Shown here piece after piece: positions 24,225 to 31,941 of a DNA stretch of 64,000 nucleotides. The position numbers and the translations under genes are program-made. Location: contig CAVTES010000009.1 of assembly GCA_963733885.1 (NCBI GenBank), forward strand, positions 372,001-436,000, read 5' to 3'. The stretch's first letter is position 1. Each line of letters begins with the position of its first letter. The notes under the pieces were generated by a model that did no database searches, was not told the origin of the DNA, and saw only the letters and a list, made by a program, of their open reading frames with translations. The DNA is from JACVRW01 sp963733885. GTDB taxonomy: Bacteria > Actinomycetota > Thermoleophilia > Solirubrobacterales > Thermoleophilaceae.

Positions 24225-25616
24225 ATGGCGGCGTCACGCGCGTCGCTGCTCGCGCCGGAAGCTGACGACCGCGTTCGGATCCGCCTATGGGTCGCCGCCC
24301 TGGCCGTGCCGGTCCTCGGCCTCGTACTCCTGCTGGCGGCGCCGGAAACCGACCTGCAGTGGGAGCACCACCCGGCGCACTTCTGGCTCGTGCTGGCGGC
24401 GGCGGCCACCAGCGCGGCGCTGGCCTTCTCGACGTCGGCAGTGGCGCTGCGGCGCTCCGACGCCCGCCTCTACCTCGTCTCGCTGGCGTGCCTGAGCGCC
24501 GCCGGGTTCCTCGGCCTGCACGCGCTGTCCACGCCCGGCGTGCTGCTCGACACGCCCAACCAGGGCTTCGCCGTGGCAACGCCGGTCGGACTGCTCGTGT
24601 CGAGCATGTTCGCCGCCGCGTCGGCGCTGCCGCTGCGGCCCGAGCGCGCCCAGGCGGTGATGCGGCATGCGCAGATGCTGCGCGGCGTCCTGCTGGGGGC
24701 GATGGCCGTGTGGGCGGCGTGGTCGCTGCTATCCGTGCCGCCGCTCGACGACCCCACGCCGGTCGAGCGCGCCTCGGGCCTGCTGCTCGCGGTCCCGGCG
24801 ATCGCGCTGGTGCTCTACGCGGTGGCCGCCGCCCGCTACCTGGCCATGGCGCTACATTCCGGCTCGCCGATCCTGCTCGGCGTGACGAGCGCGTGGGTGC
24901 TGCTCGCGGAGGCGAGCATCGCCGTGGCCTTCGGACGCAACTGGCACGCCAGCTGGTGGGAGTGGCACCTGCTGATGCTGGTGGCCTTCGGCGCGATCGC
25001 CGTGGTCGCCCGGCGCGAGGAGGCCGAGGAGCGCTTCAGCGACCTTTATCTCGACCACACGGCCGCCGGCACGCGCGAGGTGAGCGTGCTGTTCGCGGAC
25101 CTCGCCGGCTTCACCTCGTTCGCGGAGGGACGCGAGCCGCGCGAGGTGTCCGAGATGCTGAACGCCTACTTCGAGGTCGCCATCCCGCCGATCGTGCGTG
25201 AGCACGGCGGCGAGATCGACCGCCTGATCGGCGACGCCATCATGGCCACCTGGGGCACGCGTGGCGACCAGCCCGACCACGCCGAGCGCGCGGTGAACGC
25301 GGCCACGGCGCTGCAGATGGAGACCGCGCGCCTCGCTTCCGCGCACCCCGACTGGCCGCGCTTCCGGGCCGGGGTGAACACCGGCGCGGCCATGGTGGGC
25401 GTGGTGGGCGCGGAGAGCGGCCGCAGCTACACGGTGATCGGCGACACCGTGAACGTGGCGGCGCGGCTCGAGAGCCGGGCCCCCACCGGGGGCGTGGTGG
25501 TGGGCGGCGCAACGCTGCGGGCGGTGCCCGGGATGCGCGCCACGTCGTTGGGGGAGATCGAGGTGAAGGGCAAGCGCGAGCGGGTGGACGCGTACCTGCT
25601 CGAGCTCAGGGCGTAG
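24225..25616 (+). CDS. membrane-bound class III adenylate/guanylate cyclase
   Basis: 463 residues. About seven hydrophobic segments fill residues 20-265, then the class III catalytic domain: metal Asp292 in VLFADLAGFTSF, Asp337 in LIGDAIMATWG, GVNTGAAMVGVVG and YTVIGDTVNVAARLES. Both metal aspartates are present, so it should make cAMP or cGMP; the substrate-specifying residues were not assigned. The multi-helix N-terminus could sense a membrane or redox signal. Only 3 bases separate it from nadE, so the two are likely one transcript. Last 11 bases overlap the convergent thioesterase. Confidence 0.9.
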   Translation: MAASRASLLAPEADDRVRIRLWVAALAVPVLGLVLLLAAPETDLQWEHHPAHFWLVLAAAATSAALAFSTSAVALRRSDARLYLVSLACLSAAGFLGLHALSTPGVLLDTPNQGFAVATPVGLLVSSMFAAASALPLRPERAQAVMRHAQMLRGVLLGAMAVWAAWSLLSVPPLDDPTPVERASGLLLAVPAIALVLYAVAAARYLAMALHSGSPILLGVTSAWVLLAEASIAVAFGRNWHASWWEWHLLMLVAFGAIAVVARREEAEERFSDLYLDHTAAGTREVSVLFADLAGFTSFAEGREPREVSEMLNAYFEVAIPPIVREHGGEIDRLIGDAIMATWGTRGDQPDHAERAVNAATALQMETARLASAHPDWPRFRAGVNTGAAMVGVVGAESGRSYTVIGDTVNVAARLESRAPTGGVVVGGATLRAVPGMRATSLGEIEVKGKRERVDAYLLELRA

Positions 25617-26031
25617 GCGGCGCCGGCCGCACTGCAAGGATCACCCGTGTGGTGGCGCACACGCGGCCCTCGTCGTCCGTGAAGTGCACGTCCCAGACCC
25701 ACGAGGTGCGGCCGCGGTGGAGCGGGCGGCCCTCGGCGTGCACCTCGCCCTCCGTGACGGGGCGCAGGAAGATGGTGTGGTTCGACTGGCCGACGGCCAT
25801 GCTGCCGTTCCCCTGCACCGCCGCGTGGGTGGTGAGCGACACCATGGCCTCAGCCAGCGAGGCGTAGGCGCCGCCGTGCACCAGGCCCATCGGCTGCTGG
25901 ACGCGGCGCTCGACGGCGAAGCGGGCACGGCAACCTTCCGAGCTCGACTCGAGCAGCTCGAAGCCCAGCACGTCGTCCAGCGTGCCGGCTGCCGGATACG
26001 TCTCAACCGGCGAATCGCTCATCGCGTTCAC
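25606..26031 (-). CDS. PaaI-type hotdog-fold thioesterase
   Basis: 141 residues. The hotdog signature QPMGLVHGGAYASLAEAMVS holds the HGG motif and catalytic acidic residue, followed by VGQSNHTIFLRPVTEGEV. These enzymes hydrolyse acyl-CoA thioesters, often aryl- or medium-chain. Start near 26031 or the ATG at 26022 (MSDSP). Confidence 0.85.
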   Translation of the reverse strand: MNAMSDSPVETYPAAGTLDDVLGFELLESSSEGCRARFAVERRVQQPMGLVHGGAYASLAEAMVSLTTHAAVQGNGSMAVGQSNHTIFLRPVTEGEVHAEGRPLHRGRTSWVWDVHFTDDEGRVCATTRVILAVRPAPPTP

Positions 26032-26049
26032 ACTACAGTTCGGCCTGCA

Positions 26050-27072
26050 TTGGCCACGTTCGACCAGCTGTCAGACGAGCAGCGGGCGATCGTCGAGTTG
26101 GTCCTCAAGCAGGGGAAGAGCTACGGCGAGCTGTCCGAGATGCTCGGCCTCCCAGAGGCCCGCGTGCGCGAGCTCGCGCGCGACGCGCTCGTGGACCTCG
26201 CCCCCGTCACGGCGCGCGGGGTCGAGCAGGACTGGCGCGGGCAGCTCGCCGACTACGTGCTCGGCCAGCAGGCCGGCCCGGAGGCCACCGCTACGCGCGG
26301 CCACCTGCGCCGCTCGGAAGCGGCGCGCTCCTGGGCCCGCTCCCTGCTGGACGCCCTCGAACAGCTCTACCCGAACGGCGCCGTCCCGGCGATCCCGGAC
26401 GGCGAGCGCGGCTCGCGCCGCGGGGCGGCGGCGCCTCCCACAGCGGCGGGCGCCGACGCGGCGCCGCGCGCGCTGACGCCGGAGAGCGTCGCGGCGGTCC
26501 GCCGCCGGCGGCTCATCACGGCCATCGGCGTGGGCGTCCTGATCCTCGTGGGCGTGTTGGTCTGGCCCGGTGGCGTACTGACGGGCGGCGACGACGACGA
26601 CGAGCCGAGCCAGGCGAGCACGGGGTCCCAGCAGGAGCAGGAGCAGGGCGGCGCCGGGGACGGCGGCCCGATCGCCACCGGCATCCAGGGCCAGGCAATA
26701 GTCCTCCGCCGGCAGGGATCGACCCAGGTCCTCGTCACCGCCACCGGCCTCGAGCCCAGCACGCGGAACACCGCGTACCAGGTGTTCCTCGCGAACTCCG
26801 AGCAGGACCGCAGGTCCCTGGGCGCGACCGCGACGGACCAGCAGGGCAACCTGCAGGCCGGCGCGGAGCTGCCGGCGAACTTCGAGGACTACGAGTTCAT
26901 CGACCTGACGTCGGTGACGGTGCGCGGCCAGGGCCAGGACCAGAGCTTCAAGGACGGCCCCACGGTCCTGCGCGGCCTGATCGAGCTGCGCGACAACCCG
27001 GTGTCGCGCGGGAGCGGCAACCAGCGGATCACCCTGCTGGGTGATATCCGCATGTTGCCGCTGCCGGACTGA
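26050..27072 (+). CDS. membrane-tethered sigma4-like helix-turn-helix protein
   Basis: 340 residues from TTG 26050; earlier codons overlap the divergent thioesterase. The N-terminus FDQLSDEQRAIVELVLKQGK..YGELSEMLGLPEARVRELA (3-45) is a sigma-70 region 4-type HTH. It is followed by LADYVLGQQ..HLRRSEAARSWARSLLDAL (66-103), similar to the cytoplasmic part of anti-sigma factors, one membrane helix (about 155-172), an acidic/Gln linker, and an external beta-rich domain (230-340) similar to the anti-sigma-K C-terminal domain. A sensor that carries its own DNA-binding domain through the membrane is suggested. No sigma factor gene is adjacent. Confidence 0.75.
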   Translation: MATFDQLSDEQRAIVELVLKQGKSYGELSEMLGLPEARVRELARDALVDLAPVTARGVEQDWRGQLADYVLGQQAGPEATATRGHLRRSEAARSWARSLLDALEQLYPNGAVPAIPDGERGSRRGAAAPPTAAGADAAPRALTPESVAAVRRRRLITAIGVGVLILVGVLVWPGGVLTGGDDDDEPSQASTGSQQEQEQGGAGDGGPIATGIQGQAIVLRRQGSTQVLVTATGLEPSTRNTAYQVFLANSEQDRRSLGATATDQQGNLQAGAELPANFEDYEFIDLTSVTVRGQGQDQSFKDGPTVLRGLIELRDNPVSRGSGNQRITLLGDIRMLPLPD

Positions 27073-27108
27073 GGCTAGCCCCTGCCGCGAGGACTCTAAC
27101 CGTGCGGC

Positions 27109-27114
27109 TATCGT
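27109..27114 (+). promoter_or_regulatory. -10-like TATCGT, leaderless spacing
   Basis: TATCGT ends 7 bases before the ATG at 27122. Confidence 0.4.
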
Positions 27115-27121
27115 CAGAGGC

Positions 27122-27391
27122 ATGTGTCGCAACATCCGCACGCTCTACAACTTCGAGCCCCCCGCCACCGACGAAGAGGTTCGCTCGGCCGCGCTCCAAT
27201 ACGTCCGCAAGATCAGCGGCTTCACCAAGCCCTCGCAGGCCAACGCCGAGGCCTTCGAGCGTGCCGTGGACGCCGTGGCCGCCGTGTCGGCCGAGCTGCT
27301 TGACGAGCTCGTGACCAACGCTCCGCCCAAGGACCGCGAGACCGAGGCGGCGAAGAAGCGCGCCCGGGCCGCCGAGCGCTACGCCGCCTAG
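27122..27391 (+). CDS. DUF2277 family protein
   Basis: 89 residues. MCRNIRTLYNFEPPATDEEV, RSAALQYVRKISGFTKPS and a helical tail match the short actinobacterial/proteobacterial DUF2277 family, of unknown function. The conserved MCRNI start supports ATG 27122. Confidence 0.88.
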   Translation: MCRNIRTLYNFEPPATDEEVRSAALQYVRKISGFTKPSQANAEAFERAVDAVAAVSAELLDELVTNAPPKDRETEAAKKRARAAERYAA

Positions 27392-27424
27392 CGCGGCGCA
27401 CCTCGGGCGTCGCGCGGCGGCTCT

Positions 27425-27733
27425 TTACGCTTCTTCGCTTCCGTACCCCTCGAACGGCTCCGTCAGCAGGCGAGCCTTGTGCGGCCCGTATTCGAAGAGG
27501 TGCTCGATGCGGATGGTGGAATTGGTGCGCTCGACGCGGGTTTCGATCAGCCCGAGGTCCGCGGAGTCGCCGAGCCCGAGCTGGTTGAGCCGCTCGGCCT
27601 CGGCCCGGCAGACATCGCCCGGGGTGGGCGGGCTCGCTGGATAGGCATCCTCATGATGTCGAATCAGCGCCTGCCAGTGTTCGTCTCCCGCCCGCTCCAC
27701 GGCTTCCCGGACTTGCTCCCTGGTGTAGGCCAT
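27425..27733 (-). CDS. hypothetical protein
   Basis: 102 residues: MAYTREQVREAVERAGDEHW, a middle with TPGDVCRAEAERLNQLG, and a C-terminal beta-like part (RVERTNSTIRIEHLFEYGPH). No family recognised; coding quality looks genuine. Upstream on its strand (27734-27921) no other gene is visible. Confidence 0.6.
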   Translation of the reverse strand: MAYTREQVREAVERAGDEHWQALIRHHEDAYPASPPTPGDVCRAEAERLNQLGLGDSADLGLIETRVERTNSTIRIEHLFEYGPHKARLLTEPFEGYGSEEA

Positions 27734-27846
27734 CTCAGCAACATCGTCCCACGCCCGCCAGCTTGATTCCGTTCTTCCTGCCGTTACGCACGATGTTGTC
27801 GCCGATCAGCGCCGCGACTGGTAGCGCTCGATCTGCTCGTCCTGTT

Positions 27847-27867
27847 CGGAACGGCCGATTCGTTCCG
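27847..27867. promoter_or_regulatory. inverted repeat CGGAACG-N7-CGTTCCG
   Basis: Perfect 7-base arms about 60 bases before the sigma factor start, in a 188-base gap otherwise without features. Possible operator for the sigma gene. Confidence 0.45.
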
Positions 27868-27921
27868 GGCTGAGCTGGTGTCCTGATTGGTGATGACCGC
27901 CATAGGCAAGGCGTATGCGAG

Positions 27922-28947
27922 GTGCTCATGCCGGACGACGCGCTAGGCGAAGCCCGGCTCGCGCGGGCGCGCACGGGGGACGACGAAGCGTTTCGGCAGC
28001 TCACCGACCCGCACCGGCGCGAGCTCCAGCTCCACTGCTACCGGATCCTCGGCTCGCTCCAGGACGCCGAGGACCTCGTTCAGGAGACGATGTTGGCGGC
28101 ATGGCGCGGGCTCGAGCGGTTCGAGGGGCGGGCCTCGGTGCGAGCATGGCTCTACCGGATCGCGACGAACCGCTGCCTGAACATGCTTCGCGACCGCGGG
28201 CGCCGCCCGCAGGAGGCACCGCCGATGGCTCAGCCGCCCGAGCCCACCCGCCGCACCGAGCCGATCTGGCTCGAGCCATATCCCGACGCACTGTTCGACG
28301 GAGTTGCGGACGCTTACACGCCGGAGGCGCGCTACGAGCTGCGCGAGGCGGTTGGGCTCGCGTTCGTCACGGCACTTCAGCAACTGCCGCCGCGCCAGCG
28401 AGCGGTGCTCGTGCTGCGGGACGTGCTCGGCTTCAAGAACGCAGAGGTCGCAGACATGCTCGACACGGGCCACGCCTCGGTCAAGGGTGCCCTGCAGCGG
28501 GCCCGGGCGAACCTCGACGCGCGGCTTGCCGCCCCCGACCGCGATCGCGCGCCGGCGCCGAACTCCGCCCGCGAGCGCGAGCTGGTCGGGCGCTTCGCCG
28601 ATGCCGTGGAGAGCGGAGACATCGACGAGGTAGTCGGGCTGCTCACCGACGACGCGCTGCTCACGATGCCGCCGCAGCCACTCGAGTACTGCGGCCACGA
28701 AGCCATCGCCGGCTTCCTTCGGCACCGCGCAGAGCTGCGCGGCGCCTCCCTGCGCATCGTTCCAACGCGGGCCAACAGCCAGCCCGCTTTCGGCTGCTAC
28801 CTCCCCGACGCGCACGCAGGGATCGCCCGCCCCTACGGAATGATCGTGCTCACGCTCGAGGGCGGCGCGGTCGCCGCGATCACGTGGTTCAGCGACACCG
28901 GCGTCTTCCGACACTTCGGGCTGCCTCGAACCCTGCCGGACCTCTAG
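27922..28947 (+). CDS. ECF sigma factor with C-terminal SnoaL-like domain
   Basis: 341 residues (ATG at 27928 may be the real start). Region 2 is seen in DAEDLVQETMLAAWRGLERF and RASVRAWLYRIATNRCLNML; region 4 in LPPRQRAVLVLRDVLGFKNA and VKGALQRARANL. From about residue 205 the protein has an NTF2/SnoaL-like extension (ELVGRFADAVESGDIDEVVG...). Sigma factors of this group (SigJ/SigG-like) have no anti-sigma partner; the extension itself controls activity. It precedes a flavoprotein by 43 bases. Confidence 0.88.
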   Translation: MLMPDDALGEARLARARTGDDEAFRQLTDPHRRELQLHCYRILGSLQDAEDLVQETMLAAWRGLERFEGRASVRAWLYRIATNRCLNMLRDRGRRPQEAPPMAQPPEPTRRTEPIWLEPYPDALFDGVADAYTPEARYELREAVGLAFVTALQQLPPRQRAVLVLRDVLGFKNAEVADMLDTGHASVKGALQRARANLDARLAAPDRDRAPAPNSARERELVGRFADAVESGDIDEVVGLLTDDALLTMPPQPLEYCGHEAIAGFLRHRAELRGASLRIVPTRANSQPAFGCYLPDAHAGIARPYGMIVLTLEGGAVAAITWFSDTGVFRHFGLPRTLPDL

Positions 28948-28990
28948 GCTTGTCCCGTACCGAGGCAGGGGCCCCGGACGAGAGGTCACG

Positions 28991-30370
28991 ATGGGCACCC
29001 ACGAGTTCGACGTCATCGTCATCGGCGCCGGTCCGGCAGGGGAGCATTGTGCGGAGCGTCTCGCGGACGCCGGCCTCCGGGTGGCGATCGTCGAACGCGA
29101 GCTCGTGGGGGGCGAGTGCGACTACTGGGCCTGCATCCCGTCGAAGACGTTGTTGCGGCCAGGCGAGGCGCTGCAGGCCGCGCGCGAGGCGCCGGGCGCC
29201 CGCGAAGCCGTGAACGGAGGGGTCCGACCCGAGGGTGCCTTCGAGTGGCGCAACTTCATGGTGGCGGACTACGAGGACGGGGCCAAGGCCGCGTACCTCG
29301 AGCGGAAGGGGATCGAGGTGCATCGCGGGACCGGGCGTCTGGCGGGCCCGGGGAGCGTCGAGGTGGGCGACGAGACCTATCGCACGAACCATGTCGTGAT
29401 CGCGACCGGGTCCGACCCGGTGTTCCCGCCCGTCCCAGGCTTGCGCGAGCTCGAGGGCATCTGGACGAACCGGGAGGTGACCGCGCTGACCGAGGTGCCG
29501 CGCCGGCTGCTCGTGCTGGGCGGCGGGCCGGTCGGGGTTGAGATGGCGCAGGCGGTGCGGCGCCTGGGTGCCTCGGTCGCTCTCGTCGAGGGCATGGACC
29601 ACGTGCTTCCGCGCGAGCCGAAGCCGCTGGGCGACACGCTCGGCACCGCGCTCGCGGCAGACGGGATCGAGCTCCACTTCGGCGAGCATGCCAGCGGCGT
29701 CCGCCGCGACGGCGACGAGTACGTGGTCGAGTTCGCCGGTGGCGAGGACCTGCGCGGGGAGCGCCTGCTCGTCGCGACCGGGAGGCGAGCGCGTACCGAG
29801 GGCATCGGCCTCGACACCGTCGGCGTAGAGCCGACGCGACAGGGCGTCCCCGTCGACGAGCGGATGCGCGTGACGGACGGCGTTTGGGCGATCGGCGATG
29901 CGACCGGCGTCTGGCCGCTCACCTACATCGGCAAGTACCAAGGCCGCGTGGCCGCCGACAACATCCTCGGACGCGACCGGACCGCGAACTACGACGCCGT
30001 CCCGAGAGTGATCTTCACCGACCCCCAGGCGGCATCCGTCGGAGAGGCTGAGGGAGCGCTGAGCGCGACGGTCCCGCTTTCGGAGGTGCCGCGCACCTCC
30101 ACATACACGCGCCAGTACGCGGAGCGCCCCGGCTTCATGACGCTCCTCTCGGACGGCGAGCGGCTCACCGGGGCGTACGCGCTGGGACCCGAGGCAGGCG
30201 AGTGGCTTCAGCAGGCGACCGTGGCGATCCGCGCGCGCGTGCCGCTCTCCGTGCTGTTCGACGTGATCCAGCCGTTCCCGAGCTTCTCGGAGGCGTTCCT
30301 GTCCACGCTGAGCGACCTCGAGGCCCAGACCATGAAGCAGCAGCCCTCGACCTCGCCAATACCGAGCTAG
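28991..30370 (+). CDS. class I pyridine nucleotide-disulfide oxidoreductase
   Basis: 459 residues. FAD site VIVIGAGPAGEHCAERLADAG, redox-active Cys pair in GGECDYWACIPSK (residues 41-53, CxxxxC), NAD site VLGGGPVGVEMAQAVRRLG, and FAD site GVWAIGDATG. The dimer interface and last part are as in dihydrolipoamide dehydrogenase and mercuric reductase, but the usual C-terminal HAHPT base is replaced by IQPFPSFSE, so the catalytic His is missing. It may be a quinone or disulfide reductase of altered chemistry. Confidence 0.88.
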   Translation: MGTHEFDVIVIGAGPAGEHCAERLADAGLRVAIVERELVGGECDYWACIPSKTLLRPGEALQAAREAPGAREAVNGGVRPEGAFEWRNFMVADYEDGAKAAYLERKGIEVHRGTGRLAGPGSVEVGDETYRTNHVVIATGSDPVFPPVPGLRELEGIWTNREVTALTEVPRRLLVLGGGPVGVEMAQAVRRLGASVALVEGMDHVLPREPKPLGDTLGTALAADGIELHFGEHASGVRRDGDEYVVEFAGGEDLRGERLLVATGRRARTEGIGLDTVGVEPTRQGVPVDERMRVTDGVWAIGDATGVWPLTYIGKYQGRVAADNILGRDRTANYDAVPRVIFTDPQAASVGEAEGALSATVPLSEVPRTSTYTRQYAERPGFMTLLSDGERLTGAYALGPEAGEWLQQATVAIRARVPLSVLFDVIQPFPSFSEAFLSTLSDLEAQTMKQQPSTSPIPS

Positions 30371-30384
30371 GGCGCACCGTGGAA

Positions 30385-30438
30385 ATGAAGCTCGAGGTCG
30401 TTGTGGTGCCCGTAAAGGAACGCCTTCCCGGCCGCTGA
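30385..30438 (+). pseudogene. 5' remnant of a VOC (glyoxalase/bleomycin-resistance) gene
   Basis: Reads MKLEVVVVPVKERLPGR then stop. MKLEVVVVPV is the usual first strand of actinobacterial VOC proteins; the rest of the domain is missing. The next gene encodes what is normally found at or after the C-terminus of the same proteins, so the VOC middle appears to have been deleted. Confidence 0.45.
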
Positions 30439-30458
30439 CGACACAGGAGGATTCACCG

Positions 30459-30653
30459 ATGGACGTCGCAACTCTGGCAGAGCTGCTGCACGAGACAGCC
30501 GAGCACCACGACCCATACGAGAAGAGCTCCCCGGAGCACAACTGGTGGGATTGGTACGCCGCCTACCTGAATGCCCGCCTGGAAGGAAGCAGCCCGGAGG
30601 AGGCTTCCCAGGCCGCCGGGGTCTACATGGAGGGCGTCCTGGGGGCTCGCTGA
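30459..30653 (+). CDS. small protein, helical domain usually linked to VOC proteins
   Basis: 64 residues, MDVATLAELLHETAEHHDPY then HNWWDWYAAYLNARLEG and EEASQAAGVYMEGVLG. A clear ribosome site (AGGAGG, 30446-30451) precedes the ATG. The same sequence type is commonly attached to, or follows, VOC-fold proteins in actinobacteria. It is intact as a free-standing gene although its presumed VOC partner is reduced to a fragment. Function unknown. Confidence 0.65.
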   Translation: MDVATLAELLHETAEHHDPYEKSSPEHNWWDWYAAYLNARLEGSSPEEASQAAGVYMEGVLGAR

Positions 30654-30730
30654 GCGCCGGGTCGCCCGCACCTCCCTGAAGCGGTCGCCACGACCGGAAC
30701 CATCCAAGGCGACTTACGGGACGCCGCTTC

Positions 30731-31642
30731 CTAGTGTGGTGCCGGGAGCGCCCGCTCGTCGTGCGCTTCGGGTGGAGGCGCGGCGCGCGTCTGGATGACG
30801 ATCGCGACGATCACGATCGCGCCGCCGACGAGCGTGAGCGTGCTCGGGCGCTCGTCGAGCGCAAGCCACACCCACACGGGACCGAGCACCACCTCGAGCA
30901 GCGTGATGAGGCCCACCTGGGCGGCCGGTATCAGCCGCGCTCCGACGGTGAGCAGCGCAAAGCCAAGCCCGATCTGACCGATGCCGAGCGCCGCCAGCCA
31001 TGCGACGTCGTCGCCGCCAATCTCGCCGGGACTGGCGAAGGGGAGGAAGGCCGCCACGAGGATCGCCTGCGAGAGGCAGGTGGCCGGCGCCATCGAGACG
31101 TCGTGGCGCCAGCGGGTGATCACGATCATCAGGGCGAAGGCGAGCGCCGCGACGAACGAGAGGCCGTCGCCCGCCAGGCTGCCCTCGCCCGGGGCGCCGA
31201 GCATCAACGTGACGCCGGCCAGTGCCAGGGCCATCGCTGCGACTGTGCGCCGCGTGATCGGCTCGCCGAGCGCCACTCGGGCCAGCAGAGCGGCGAGCAC
31301 GGGGGCGACGGCCAGGATGAACAGGACGCGTGCGACGCTCGTGTGGTTCAGCGCGGCGATGAAGCTGCCCGACGCGGTCGCGACGCACAGCGCCACGGCG
31401 ACGCCCGCGAGCCCGACGGACCTGAACGCCTTCACCACCCGGCCGCGCTCGACAACCGCGACGTAGGCCAACAGCGCGGCGCCCGCGAACGCCGCTCGGC
31501 CGAGGACCTGGGTCGACGTGTCGAGTGTGAGCTGGCGCTGGAGGACGCCGGCGGTCGACCACGCGACTGCCGCGAGCGCAACGTAGATCTGCCCGCGCCG
31601 TTGGCGCCGCGACTCCTCGAGCGCCACCGTCGCGGTCGTCAC
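30731..31642 (-). CDS. EamA/DMT-family transporter
   Basis: 303 residues with ten hydrophobic segments in two repeated halves. The first half contains YVALAAVAWSTAGVLQR and NHTSVARVLFILAVAPVLAALLARVALGEPI; the second GLSFVAALAFALMIVITR and GLITLLEVVLGPVWVWLALDERP, the two EamA repeats. Likely exports or takes up a small metabolite. Stands between the VOC remnant and an SDR remnant. Confidence 0.9.
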   Translation of the reverse strand: MTTATVALEESRRQRRGQIYVALAAVAWSTAGVLQRQLTLDTSTQVLGRAAFAGAALLAYVAVVERGRVVKAFRSVGLAGVAVALCVATASGSFIAALNHTSVARVLFILAVAPVLAALLARVALGEPITRRTVAAMALALAGVTLMLGAPGEGSLAGDGLSFVAALAFALMIVITRWRHDVSMAPATCLSQAILVAAFLPFASPGEIGGDDVAWLAALGIGQIGLGFALLTVGARLIPAAQVGLITLLEVVLGPVWVWLALDERPSTLTLVGGAIVIVAIVIQTRAAPPPEAHDERALPAPH

Positions 31643-31685
31643 GCCGTCAAGTGATAGCGAATGCCGCGCTCAGCCCAGAAGGGCC

Positions 31686-31898
31686 GTCAACGCGACCGGC
31701 GTCTTCTACGGCATGCGTGCCGCCATTCCCGGGCTCCGGCGCGCGGGCGGGGGCTCGATCATCAACGTCGCATCGATCTACGGGCCCGTCGCTGAACCAC
31801 ACGAGATCTCGTCAGCCGTCGCCTTCCTGGCCTCAGACGACGCCATCTACTTGACCGGCGCCGAACTCGCAGTCGACGGCGGCTACCTCGTCCGCTGA
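31686..31898 (+). pseudogene. short-chain dehydrogenase remnant with internal deletion
   Basis: One open frame reads VNATGVFYGMRAAIPGLRR, GGSIINVASIYG and then directly EISSAVAFLASDDAIYLTG and AELAVDGGYLVR. In intact SDRs about 80-100 residues, including the catalytic YxxxK, lie between INVASIYG and the AEPxEIxxAV segment; the Rossmann N-terminus is missing too. The join is in frame. Confidence 0.8.
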
Positions 31899-31941
31899 AT
31901 GCGACGCCCCTCGGCCCCGCTCCGTCCTGGCATTGCCGGCC

